Shown here one piece after another: positions 56,714 through 64,000 of a DNA stretch of 64,000 nt. The DNA is taken from assembly GCA_003023565.1 (NCBI GenBank), contig PXSA01000040.1, positions 1 through 64,000 on the forward strand, read 5' to 3'. Source of the stretch: Halobacteriales archaeon QS_9_68_17. Lineage in GTDB: Archaea; Halobacteriota; Halobacteria; Halobacteriales; Natronoarchaeaceae. Under the pieces are notes generated by a model. It saw only the letters and a list, made by a program, of their open reading frames with translations. It was not told the origin of the DNA and ran no database searches. Position 1 is the stretch's first letter. Each line of letters begins with the position of its first letter. Made by a program: the position numbers and the translations under genes.

Positions 56714-57865
56714 TCAGGCGACCTCGACCCACTCCCCGGACTCATCGCTCCGTGCGATGGCGTCCAACACCTCCTGAGCGGCGTAGCCCTCCTCGAAACC
56801 GGGCGTGAACTCGCCGTCGTTCTCTCCGGCGGTTGCGTCGCTTTCGCTTCGGGACGCCGTCGGCGTCTCGCCTGCCACCGCCGAGAGGAACTCGTAGTTC
56901 TCGTGGACGAACGTGTGCTCCCAGCCGATGACGTGGCCCGGCGGCCACCAGTGGTCGACGTAGGGGTCGTTCTCCTCGGTGACGAGGACCGTCTCGTAGC
57001 CGCGGTCGCCCTCCCGGTGGAGTTCGAGTTCGTTCAGTCGCTCCAGCGAGAACCGGAGGCTCCCCTCGGAGCCGTGGATCCCGATCCGGTTGTCGTTCTT
57101 GTGGCCGGTCGCGAACCGCGAGGCCTCGAACGTCCCCATCGCGCCGTTCTCGAACTCCGCCTGCGCGCTGTAGGCGTCGTCGACGGTCACCGGGCGTGTC
57201 TCGTTTTCCCCCTCGACGGGCCGCTCGTCGACGAACGTCTCCAGGTGGCCGGACACGCGCTCGATATCGCCGATGAGAAAGCGGGCGAGGTCGACCGTGT
57301 GCGACCCGAGGTCGCCGAGCGCGCCGCTGCCGGCCATCCCCTCGTCGTTGCGCCACGACCACGGTGCGTCGGGGTCGACGAGCCAGTCCTGCAGGTAGGT
57401 GCCGCGGAAGTGCCGTATCTCGCCGAGTTCGCCGGCGTCGATCAGGTTCCTCGCGTACCGGATCGCGGGGACGAAACGGTAGTTGAACGCACAGCCGGCG
57501 GGAACGCCGGCGTCGCGGGCGGCGTCGCGCATCTCGCGGGCCGACTCCAGCGTCGGCGCGAGCGGTTTCTCGCAGAACACGGGCGTGCCGGTGTCGAGCG
57601 CGGCGATAGCGGGTTCGGCGTGGACGTGGTTCGGCCCGAGGTTGTAGAAGACGTCGACCTCCTCGATCACGTCGCGCCAGTCCGTCGCCGTCCGGGAGAA
57701 GCCGAGGCGGTCCGCGGCGTCCGCGAGGGCGTCCTCGTCGCGGCCGACGATCACGTCGCGCTCGACGTCCGGCGCGTCCGGGAAGAACATCGGCAGGCGC
57801 GCCAGCGCGTTCGCGTGGGCCTTGCCCATGAACCGATACCCGAGTACGCCGACCTGTAGGCTCAT
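56714..57865 (-). CDS. Gfo/Idh/MocA family oxidoreductase
   Basis: 383 residues from MSLQVGVLGYRFMGKAHANA; the track start lies 80 residues upstream in noise. NAD-binding Rossmann motif 'VGVLGYRFMGKAHANALARL', then 'PVFCEKPLAPTLESAREMRD' (EKP family signature) and 'FNYRFVPAIRYARNLIDAGE', 'GALGDLGSHTVDLARFLIGD' with the catalytic His/Asp region. Family enzymes oxidise sugars, inositol or related polyols. A palindrome-coded loop (TPTASRSESDATAGENDGE) is near the C-terminus. It starts the sugar cluster, with an isomerase, a second Gfo/Idh and an ABC importer on the same strand. Confidence 0.92.
   Translation of the reverse strand: MSLQVGVLGYRFMGKAHANALARLPMFFPDAPDVERDVIVGRDEDALADAADRLGFSRTATDWRDVIEEVDVFYNLGPNHVHAEPAIAALDTGTPVFCEKPLAPTLESAREMRDAARDAGVPAGCAFNYRFVPAIRYARNLIDAGELGEIRHFRGTYLQDWLVDPDAPWSWRNDEGMAGSGALGDLGSHTVDLARFLIGDIERVSGHLETFVDERPVEGENETRPVTVDDAYSAQAEFENGAMGTFEASRFATGHKNDNRIGIHGSEGSLRFSLERLNELELHREGDRGYETVLVTEENDPYVDHWWPPGHVIGWEHTFVHENYEFLSAVAGETPTASRSESDATAGENDGEFTPGFEEGYAAQEVLDAIARSDESGEWVEVA
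56854..56868. repeat. in-frame palindrome in the first Gfo/Idh gene
   Basis: GACGCC-gtc-GGCGTC, perfect 6-bp arms, at the edge of the Ser/Asp-rich variable loop. Confidence 0.5.
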
Positions 57866-57870
57866 GGCCG

Positions 57871-58229
57871 TTGGTTCGGCAGGGCGGTCTTTCAGTGTTT
57901 CCCGACCGCTGCGGGGCCGTCGTTTCGACCGGCGCGTCCGGCGTCGGGGAGGACCGGAGCGAGGCGGTGACCCTCCGGCTGCGGCGCGAGGCGGCGGTCG
58001 ACGTGGACGCGGTCCGGCGGGCGATCCACCGGACGCGCCACGCGGAGTGGACCTCCGTCGGGTCCGTTCCGACGTGGAGCGACGGGACCGCGTCCGACTC
58101 AACACGCTGGAGGACGTGGTCGACGTCGCTGTCGACGGCGACGGGCGGGTCGTCCACGACGAGCGGTGGGACCTCTTCGCCGTGTTCGACGGGGACGTGG
58201 TCTACCACTACTGTCGGACCGGCGAGTGA
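57871..58229 (+). pseudogene. small acidic protein gene split by a frameshift
   Basis: A frame from about 57871 gives 'EDRSEAVTLRLRREAAVDVD', 'AVRRAIHRTRHAEWTSVGSV', then noise. Another frame carries 'RVRLNTLEDVVDVAVDGDGR', 'VVHDERWDLFAVFDGDVVYH', 'YCRTGE' to a TGA at 58227. Both parts have haloarchaeal composition and would join with one base lost near 58080-58095. No family recognised. The start is not certain; GTG codons exist at several places. 58230-58422 holds nothing I can support. Confidence 0.4.
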
Positions 58230-58422
58230 GAGGAGATAGCGTGCCCGAGCGTCGGCCCGACGGACGGCGTCTCGGGGTCCCCGGCCGGTGGGCCGCAGGG
58301 GATCGGCGGAGACGGCGACCCCTGACGGCGTCTCACCCGTCGACGAGGGTGGGAACGGGCGTGAAAACAGCGCCGGAACGCGGCCTGCGGTGCGGACGCG
58401 GGGCCGTCGGTCGGTGTCTCGA

Positions 58423-59394
58423 CTACTCCGCCCAGTACGCGTCGCCGGGCTGGGACTCGAAGACGGCCCGTCGGAGCACGTCGACGGCCTTCTCTAACCC
58501 CTCTGTCGAACTGGTGAGCGAGTCCTCGTGTTCGATCGAGAGCGCGCCGTCGTAGTCGACCATCCGGAGCGTCGAGACGACGTCCTTCCAGTGGCTCTCG
58601 CCGTGCCCGTAGCCGATAGAGCGGAACAGCCAGGAGCGGTTCGGCTCGTCGGTGTACGACGTCGTGTCGAGCACCCCCTTCTCGCGGGCGTTCGCGTCGT
58701 ACACCTTCGTGTCCTTGGCGTGGAAGTGGTGGATAGCGTCCTCCTCGCCGAGCAGGCGGATCGCGTCGGTCACCTCGATCCCCTGCCAGTAGAGGTGGGA
58801 CGGGTCGAAGTTCGCGCCGATGCGCTCGTTCGTCGCTTCCCGCAGGCGCAGCATGCCGTGCGGTTCGTACACCAGCATGTTCGGGTGCATCTCGATGGCG
58901 ACGTCGACCCCGCGGTCGGCGGCGTGCTCGGCGACTTCCTCCCAGTAAGGGATGGCGACGTCCTCCCACTGGTACTCGTGGGCGTCGGCGTGCTCGCTCG
59001 GCCACGGCGCGGTGATCCAGTTGGGCACCTCGTCGTCCGGGCCGCCGGCGGGCAGACCGGAGAAGGTCGTGACCGTGTTCACGTCCAGTTCCGCGGCGAG
59101 GTCGATCGCTTCCCGCAGTTCGCGGTCCGCATCGCTCGCCGTCTCCTCGTCGGGGTGGATGGGGTTGTTGTGGGTCGCGAGCGCGCTGACCCGCATGTCG
59201 TGCTGGGAGAGCAGGGCGTGCAGGTCCGTCCGGGCGTCCTCGTCACCGAGGTGCTCGTCGCGCGGCAGGTGGTCGTCGCCCGGATAGCCGCCGCAGCCGA
59301 GTTCGACGGCGTTGACGCCGATATCGTCCAGATACTCCAGCGCGTCGTCGAGGTCGCGACCGCCCAGCGGGACGGTCAGTACGCCGATGTCCAT
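58423..59394 (-). CDS. sugar phosphate isomerase/epimerase (AP endonuclease 2 TIM barrel)
   Basis: 323 residues from MDIGVLTVPLGGRDLDDALE. Xylose-isomerase-like barrel with metal ligands on successive strands: Glu in 'GVDVAIEMHPNMLVY', Asp/His in 'GANFDPSHLYWQGIEV', His in 'IHHFHAKDTKVYDANARE', and Glu/His in 'DGALSIEHEDSLTSSTEG'. The N-terminal motif 'INAVELGCGGYPG'-like (VNAVELGCGGYPGDDHL) is typical of the IolE/IolH group. It probably isomerises a keto-inositol, keto-sugar or similar product of the flanking Gfo/Idh dehydrogenases. Acts in the cytoplasm. The upstream 118 bases carry a likely promoter only. Confidence 0.9.
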   Translation of the reverse strand: MDIGVLTVPLGGRDLDDALEYLDDIGVNAVELGCGGYPGDDHLPRDEHLGDEDARTDLHALLSQHDMRVSALATHNNPIHPDEETASDADRELREAIDLAAELDVNTVTTFSGLPAGGPDDEVPNWITAPWPSEHADAHEYQWEDVAIPYWEEVAEHAADRGVDVAIEMHPNMLVYEPHGMLRLREATNERIGANFDPSHLYWQGIEVTDAIRLLGEEDAIHHFHAKDTKVYDANAREKGVLDTTSYTDEPNRSWLFRSIGYGHGESHWKDVVSTLRMVDYDGALSIEHEDSLTSSTEGLEKAVDVLRRAVFESQPGDAYWAE

Positions 59395-59520
59395 GTGTGT
59401 TCGTACCGACCGCGCCGGGCAAAAATCAGGGGGGTGCCGCAACGGGACCGCGTGACCGACCCCCGCTCACGGACGCTCGTCGGGGTCCGGGCGGACGCCG
59501 GGTCTCACGGAGGCAGTCGT

Positions 59521-60609
59521 TCAGTCGAGCTGTACTTCGTTCGCCGTCCGCAACTGGACGGCGCGGTTCTCCTCGCTGGATCGGTAGATGGCGTCGATGA
59601 CACGCTGGACGGTCAGAGCCTGCTCCATCGTGTTGCGGTCGGGCGCTTCGCCGGCCTCGACGGCCGCGAGGAACGACTCCTGCTCGGCATGATGCGCGTC
59701 GTTGGGACGGGTCTCGACCTGCGTGTCGGTCAGGTGGTCCGTCCCGACGCCGCTGGACCCGTAGATGGTGAGGTCGCCGTTGGCCTTATCGAACTTCGCG
59801 CCGGCCTCGGTCCCGCGGATGATGAAGTCCTGGTTGTTCTCGCGGTTCGTCGCCCACGCGGACTCGAGCGAGACCGTCGCCCCGTTCGCACAGCGGATGA
59901 ACGCGCTGGCGGAGTCGTCGACGTTGAACCCCTCGGGACCGATGTCCTCGCCCCACATCTCGATGAAGGAGTACTCCTCGCGGTCCCCGAACTGTGCGCG
60001 GGTCTGGCCCGACACCTCGACGACCTCGGGGAAGTCGAGGAAGTACAGCGCGAGGTCGATGGCGTGGACGCCGATGTCGATCAGCGACCCGCCGCCCGCG
60101 ACCTCCTTCGAGGTGAACCACGACCCGCGGCCGGGGATCCCCCGGCGACGGATGTAGTTCGCCTCGACGTGCCGGACGTCGCCGAACCGACCGTCGGCCT
60201 GATGGGCCTTGACGACTTCGACGGGGTTGGCGAACCGGTTGTTGAATCCGGCCATACAGAACGCGTCGGCATCCTTGGCGGCGGCCGCGATGCGCTCGGC
60301 GCTCTCCACCGAGTGCGCGAGCGGCTTCTCCAGCAGCACGTCGATCCCGGTTTCGAGCGCGTCGGTCGCGTACTCCTCGTGGAACTTGTTCGGGGTGGTG
60401 ATGATGACCGCGTCAGACACCTCGAACAGCTCGTGATGGTCGTCGTACGCGGCGATCCCGTACGTCGCCGTGAACCGCTCGCGGGCCTCGGCGTCGATAT
60501 CCATGCCGCCGACCACGTTCGCACCGAGCTCGCGAAGCCGGTCGACGTGGTACTGACCGATGTTCCCCAGCCCGATGATCCCGACCCGGGCCGACGTGTT
60601 CTCGCTCAT
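59521..60609 (-). CDS. Gfo/Idh/MocA family oxidoreductase, second copy
   Basis: 362 residues. Rossmann start 'RVGIIGLGNIGQYHVDRLRE', EKP signature 'IDVLLEKPLAHSVESAERIA', 'FNNRFANPVEVVKAHQADGR', and 'AGGGSLIDIGVHAIDLALYF' with the catalytic His of the family. Only about 30% of the sequence looks shared with the first copy, so this is a separate enzyme, not a duplicate. With the isomerase between them it suggests two dehydrogenation steps or epimerisation by an oxidation-reduction pair. It is on the same strand as the ABC importer upstream. Confidence 0.92.
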   Translation of the reverse strand: MSENTSARVGIIGLGNIGQYHVDRLRELGANVVGGMDIDAEARERFTATYGIAAYDDHHELFEVSDAVIITTPNKFHEEYATDALETGIDVLLEKPLAHSVESAERIAAAAKDADAFCMAGFNNRFANPVEVVKAHQADGRFGDVRHVEANYIRRRGIPGRGSWFTSKEVAGGGSLIDIGVHAIDLALYFLDFPEVVEVSGQTRAQFGDREEYSFIEMWGEDIGPEGFNVDDSASAFIRCANGATVSLESAWATNRENNQDFIIRGTEAGAKFDKANGDLTIYGSSGVGTDHLTDTQVETRPNDAHHAEQESFLAAVEAGEAPDRNTMEQALTVQRVIDAIYRSSEENRAVQLRTANEVQLD

Positions 60610-60696
60610 AGTTATACTTCACCGATCGTCGCGTTTAACTCTTTCACGTCGCCTCGTAGCGTCATACGTCGGTCCTGATAGGTCTTCGTCGATATC

Positions 60697-60900
60697 TCAG
60701 TACAGTTGGCGCTCCTGCTCCTCTCGCTCTTCCTCCTGCTCCGCCTGCTGCTTGAGTCGCCGCCGACCTCGCCGGTACTGGCGGATGCCCGGGACGATCT
60801 TGTTTTTCAGGTCTAGGAAAAACGACACGATGCCGTAGATCCAGAAGAAAAACAGGACCGTTCCGCCGCCGAAGTAGACGAGTTCGGCGGTGCCGACCAT
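60697..60900 (-). CDS. small single-helix membrane protein of the ABC operon
   Basis: 67 residues from MVGTAELVYFGGGTVLFFFW, chosen because its ATG follows the ATPase stop by one base; an alternative start at 60912 overlaps that gene. One very hydrophobic helix (TVLFFFWIYGIVSFFLDL) is followed by a basic then Glu/Gln-rich helix ('RRLKQQAEQEEEREEQERQL'). I know no family. It could be a small accessory subunit of the importer, by operon position only. Confidence 0.65.
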   Translation of the reverse strand: MVGTAELVYFGGGTVLFFFWIYGIVSFFLDLKNKIVPGIRQYRRGRRRLKQQAEQEEEREEQERQLY

Positions 60901-60901
60901 C

Positions 60902-62095
60902 TCAGACGTCACCTCCGGTCTCGCCGGTCTCCCGCCCGGTGCGTTCCCCGGCGACCTGCCGCGAGGGCATGCCGTGGAGGATCGCCTCGCCGCTGCTGGA
61001 GTCGAACAGGTGGATCTTCGACCGGTCGAGGACGACCTCGATGGTTTCTTCGCCCCGGATGTCGGAGTCCGGGTCGACGCTCATCAGCAGCTGGCCTGCG
61101 CCGCGGCCCTCCATGTCCATCGACGCCTCGCCGTCGCCGAGCAGCAGATAGACGAATATCTCGTCGCCCATCGGTTCGAGGACGTCGGTGGTCGCACCGA
61201 TCCGCTTCGTCGGCTCCGGGAGCGCCCCCGCGGTCTCGACCGGGTACACGTCCTCCGGGCGGATCCCCATCGTGACGTTCTGGCCGGTCGCGACGCTGTC
61301 GACGGTCGCGGGGTCGAAATCGAGGTCGAAGTACTCCGTCTCCAGCCCCGACTCAGTGATCGAACCGCTCATGAAGTTCATCGAGGGCGACCCGATGAAC
61401 CCGGCGACGAAGAGGTTCGACGGCTCGTTGTAGCAGGTCAGCGGCGGGTCGATCTGCTGCAGTTCGCCGGCGTCGAGCACCGCGATGCGGTCGGCCATGG
61501 TCATCGCCTCCGCCTGGTCGTGGGTGACGTAGATGATCGTCGTGTCCAGTTCCTTGTGGAGGCGCTGCAGTTCCGTCCGCATGTGGACGCGGAGCTTCGC
61601 GTCGAGGTTGGCGAGCGGTTCGTCCATGAGGAACACGTCCGGTTCCCGGACGATGGCGCGGGCGATGGCGACGCGCTGTCGCTGGCCGCCCGACATCTCG
61701 TCCGGCATCCGGTCGAGCATCCCCTCTAGCTGGACGATGTCGGACGCCTTCTCCACCCGGCGGTCGGTCTCCTCCTTATCGTAGTCGCGGAGCTGGAGGC
61801 CGAAGCTGATGTTGTCGTACACGTCCATGTGGGGAAACAGCGCGATGTTCTGGAACACCATCGCCACGCCCCGGTCTTTCGGCGGCAGCGTCGTCACGTC
61901 GCGGTCGCCGATGTGCACCGTCCCCTCGGAGGGTTTGGTCAGTCCGGCGACCATCTCCATCGTCGTTGATTTCCCGCAGCCGGACGGGCCGACGAGACAG
62001 ATGAACTCGCCGTCTTGCAGGTCGAGGTTTATGTCGTCGACGGCCGTGACGTCCTCGTAGCGTTTCGTGATGTGTTCGAGTTTGACTTGTGCCAT
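60902..62095 (-). CDS. ABC transporter ATP-binding protein, sugar type (MalK/UgpC-like)
   Basis: 397 residues. Powers sugar import. Walker A 'LVGPSGCGKSTTMEMVAGLT' (36-44), Q-loop 'VAMVFQNIALFPHM', signature 'EMSGGQRQRVAIARAIVREP', Walker B 'VFLMDEPLANLDAKLRVHMR', switch His 'IIYVTHDQAEAMTMADRIAV'. The C-terminal part is the OB-like (TOBE) regulatory domain ('VTMGIRPEDVYPVETAGALP'). The MalK-type tail fits a CUT1-class importer of oligosaccharides or polyols. It is last but one in an operon after the two permease genes. Confidence 0.95.
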   Translation of the reverse strand: MAQVKLEHITKRYEDVTAVDDINLDLQDGEFICLVGPSGCGKSTTMEMVAGLTKPSEGTVHIGDRDVTTLPPKDRGVAMVFQNIALFPHMDVYDNISFGLQLRDYDKEETDRRVEKASDIVQLEGMLDRMPDEMSGGQRQRVAIARAIVREPDVFLMDEPLANLDAKLRVHMRTELQRLHKELDTTIIYVTHDQAEAMTMADRIAVLDAGELQQIDPPLTCYNEPSNLFVAGFIGSPSMNFMSGSITESGLETEYFDLDFDPATVDSVATGQNVTMGIRPEDVYPVETAGALPEPTKRIGATTDVLEPMGDEIFVYLLLGDGEASMDMEGRGAGQLLMSVDPDSDIRGEETIEVVLDRSKIHLFDSSSGEAILHGMPSRQVAGERTGRETGETGGDV

Positions 62096-62101
62096 TGTGT
62101 A

Positions 62102-63061
62102 TCACTCCTTGAGTGCGCCTGCAGTGAGGCCGCTGACGATGCGTTCCTGCGCGACGACGACGAGGATGACGACGGGGAGCACCCCGATGATGCTCGCCGC
62201 GGCCATCAGATGGAAGTCGGTGGTGTACTGACTCTGGTAGCTCAGGATCCCGCCGACCAGCGGCGACCACTGCGCGGCCTGGTTGTCCAGCGCCATGATC
62301 GACGAGAAGAAGTACTCGTTGTACACGGCGATGAACGTCAGCACCGCGGCGGTCGCGACGCCCGGCGCGGACAGCGGGATGATGACCCGGAACAGCGCGC
62401 CGAGCCGCGTCGTCCCCTCGACCCTGGCCGCGTCCTCCAGCCCGTCGGGGATCTGGCTGTAGAACGTCGTCAGGATGAAGATGGCGAGCGGCAGGAACAG
62501 CGCGCTGAACGGCAGCACCATCGCCGTCGGCGTGTTGACGAGTCGGGGTGCCTGGAACAACTCGACGCCGAGGAACGGCACCGCGACGGCGTTCCCGGTG
62601 AACGCGTCGAACAGCGGCACCAGAAACGCCGCGGGCGGGAAGTACGAGATCGCGAGGATCCCGAGCATCAACGCGCCCCGTCCCGGGAACTCCAGCCGTC
62701 CGAAGACGTAGCCGGCGAGGCTGGCGATGAACAGCACGATGATCGTCGTGACGATCGCCAGCACGAAGCTGTTGAAGACGTAGAGGTGGAACGGTATCTG
62801 CTGGAACACGTCGCCGAACGCCGCCCAGTTCGCCTGTCCCTGCGGGCGGAGCAACGGGAGGTCCCACTCCCCGCCGAGGATGAGGCGACTCGGCGTCAGC
62901 GCCAGCACCAGCAGCCAGTAGAAGGGGAACAGCGTCGTCACCAGGAAAAACACCGTGACGATGTAGAACAGCGCCCTGTAGAGGCGCTTTCGCTGCTCGT
63001 CGTCGTGAATCACGCCCTGCGTCCATCGGGCAAGCGCCCCGTCTGAAGACTCTGATGACAT
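62102..63061 (-). CDS. ABC transporter permease, sugar type (MalG-like)
   Basis: 319 residues. Six membrane helices; N-terminus 'GALARWTQGVIHDDEQRKRL' is cytosolic. The EAA loop that contacts the ATPase is 'IPDGLEDAARVEGTTRLGAL' followed by 'FRVIIPLSAPGV'. MalG-type by order and size. Its ATG follows the stop of the MalF-like gene by one base, so translation is probably coupled. It forms the membrane channel together with that gene. Confidence 0.94.
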   Translation of the reverse strand: MSSESSDGALARWTQGVIHDDEQRKRLYRALFYIVTVFFLVTTLFPFYWLLVLALTPSRLILGGEWDLPLLRPQGQANWAAFGDVFQQIPFHLYVFNSFVLAIVTTIIVLFIASLAGYVFGRLEFPGRGALMLGILAISYFPPAAFLVPLFDAFTGNAVAVPFLGVELFQAPRLVNTPTAMVLPFSALFLPLAIFILTTFYSQIPDGLEDAARVEGTTRLGALFRVIIPLSAPGVATAAVLTFIAVYNEYFFSSIMALDNQAAQWSPLVGGILSYQSQYTTDFHLMAAASIIGVLPVVILVVVAQERIVSGLTAGALKE

Positions 63062-63062
63062 G

Positions 63063-64000
63063 TTAGAACCCCTCCCTGTACTGCTGGTAGATCACGCCGG
63101 CGACCGCTATCGCGATCACTCCGGCGGTGACGAACGCGACCGCGGCCGAGAGGCCCCGCGCCGTGATGAACGTCGAGACGACCATACAGGACAGCGACGG
63201 GACGACGGTGCAGTCCGACGTGATGTCGATCAGCCCGTAGATCCGCATCGCTTGGATGGTCCGAAACAGGATCGCGACGCCGAGCGTCGGCAGGATCAGC
63301 GGGAACGTGATCATCCGGAACTGCTGCCAGCGCGTCGCGCCGGCGACCTTCGCCACGTCGTAGAGGCTCCGGTCGATGCTCTGTAGCCCCGCCAGTATCA
63401 GCAGCGCCATGAACGCCGACGTCTTCCAGATGTCGGCGACGATCACGATGAGCAGTGCGCTCGACGGGTCGTTGAGCGTGTTCCGTGCGGCGACGACGCC
63501 GAGGGGCGCGAGCACCTGCGTCGCGAACCCGGCGCTCGGGTGGAACATCAGGTGGAAGATCATCCCCTGAATGACGATGGGGATGGCCCACGGGATGATG
63601 ATGGCGACCCGCACCCATCGGCGTCCGTAGAAGTCCTGGTCCAGCACTAGCGCCTGTCCGAGGCCGATGAGCGTCTCGAAGAAGACGCTCACACCGGTGA
63701 AGATGAGCGTCACCGCGAGCGCGCTACGCAGGAGCCCCTCGACGTGGACGAACGGGAACGATCCGTCGACGACCACCTCTCCCCACAGGAACCGGGGACC
63801 ACCGAACAGCCTGTCGGCCTGTCCGGTGAAGAGGTCGACGTAGTGTTGGAAGCCGACCCACTCGGGGTCGCCCGTTCCCACGATGCCCGTGTACAGCGAC
63901 AGCTCGAACGTCCGGATCAGCGGGTACAACGCGACAGCGCCGAGCAGGAGAAACACCGGCGTCAACAGCAGGTAGGCGAACCCCGTCTCGCCGAGGTTCT
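63063..64000 (-). CDS. ABC transporter permease, sugar type (MalF-like), 5' end outside window
   Basis: About 312 residues in the window. The reading frame remains open to base 64000 ('ENLGETGFAYLLLTPVFLLL'), so the track start, a TTG inside the first helix, is not the true one. Several membrane helices and the EAA loop 'RSLYDVAKVAGATRWQQFRM' with 'ITFPLILPTLGVAI' are visible. The periplasmic insert at 'GDPEWVGFQHYVDLFTGQAD' is usual for MalF. A substrate-binding protein gene is expected upstream, beyond the window. Confidence 0.94.
   Translation of the reverse strand, partial: NLGETGFAYLLLTPVFLLLGAVALYPLIRTFELSLYTGIVGTGDPEWVGFQHYVDLFTGQADRLFGGPRFLWGEVVVDGSFPFVHVEGLLRSALAVTLIFTGVSVFFETLIGLGQALVLDQDFYGRRWVRVAIIIPWAIPIVIQGMIFHLMFHPSAGFATQVLAPLGVVAARNTLNDPSSALLIVIVADIWKTSAFMALLILAGLQSIDRSLYDVAKVAGATRWQQFRMITFPLILPTLGVAILFRTIQAMRIYGLIDITSDCTVVPSLSCMVVSTFITARGLSAAVAFVTAGVIAIAVAGVIYQQYREGF

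Overview
The window is chromosomal DNA of a halophilic archaeon (class Halobacteria). It is GC-rich and its proteins are strongly acidic. Many starts sit about 25-30 bases downstream of a TATA-like element with no Shine-Dalgarno sequence. The gene set is archaeal: PriS, a GINS subunit, Lhr-type helicase, aMBF1, pelota, RqcH, Cdc48, RtcB and L37e, together with haloarchaea-only families (HalOD1, TrmB/RND, DUF5799-like, DUF5788-like). I cannot name the genus from the sequence alone.

Layout. 1-3.1 kb: leucine biosynthesis (end of leuD, then leuB), separated by 1.5 kb holding a Nudix protein with a degenerate active-site box and a gene scar. 3.1-6.0 kb: small housekeeping genes (TatA-like, OsmC, metallo-beta-lactamase fold hydrolase). 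6.0-15.3 kb: RNA and translation genes (S1/DHH protein, Elp3, RqcH, pelota) plus a ZIP transporter. 16-20 kb: an RND exporter translationally coupled to a TrmB regulator. 20-27 kb: MBL hydrolase, Lhr-type helicase and a Dna2-like nuclease-helicase. 27-34.5 kb: small conserved proteins, a zincin, an M42 peptidase, LSm-L37e, purF. 34.6-38.05 kb: an AT-richer island with a truncated MBL lipoprotein gene, a 45-residue hydrophobic peptide and a CHAT-protease-like protein convergent with it, ending near tRNA-Leu(GAG). 38-48.6 kb: aMBF1, AlaX, acyl-CoA dehydrogenase, cysE, HAD, panB, and an Hsp20-like gene coupled to Cdc48. 48.6-54.2 kb: GINS-PriS, a frameshifted archease, RtcB. 54.2-54.8 kb: an intergenic array of perfect hairpins. 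54.8-64 kb: eIF2B-like protein, alpha/beta hydrolase, then a sugar uptake/catabolism cluster (two Gfo/Idh/MocA oxidoreductases, a sugar isomerase, an ABC importer running off the window).

Three themes stand out. (1) The CHAT protein with intact His/Cys dyad motifs and its tiny hydrophobic partner, one base apart tail-to-tail, form a plausible protease/effector pair in a foreign-looking island. (2) Perfect short palindromes, usually in pairs and often with GAA-type loops, occur in frame inside at least seven conserved genes, and a denser hairpin array lies between genes at 54.5-54.7 kb. They look like one family of palindromic elements that expands protein loops. (3) The window holds an unusual number of broken small genes (archease, DUF5788-like, MBL lipoprotein, HTH regulator, subtilase, peroxiredoxin and methyltransferase fragments). 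This is either real decay or base-level sequence errors, and the two can be told apart by resequencing.
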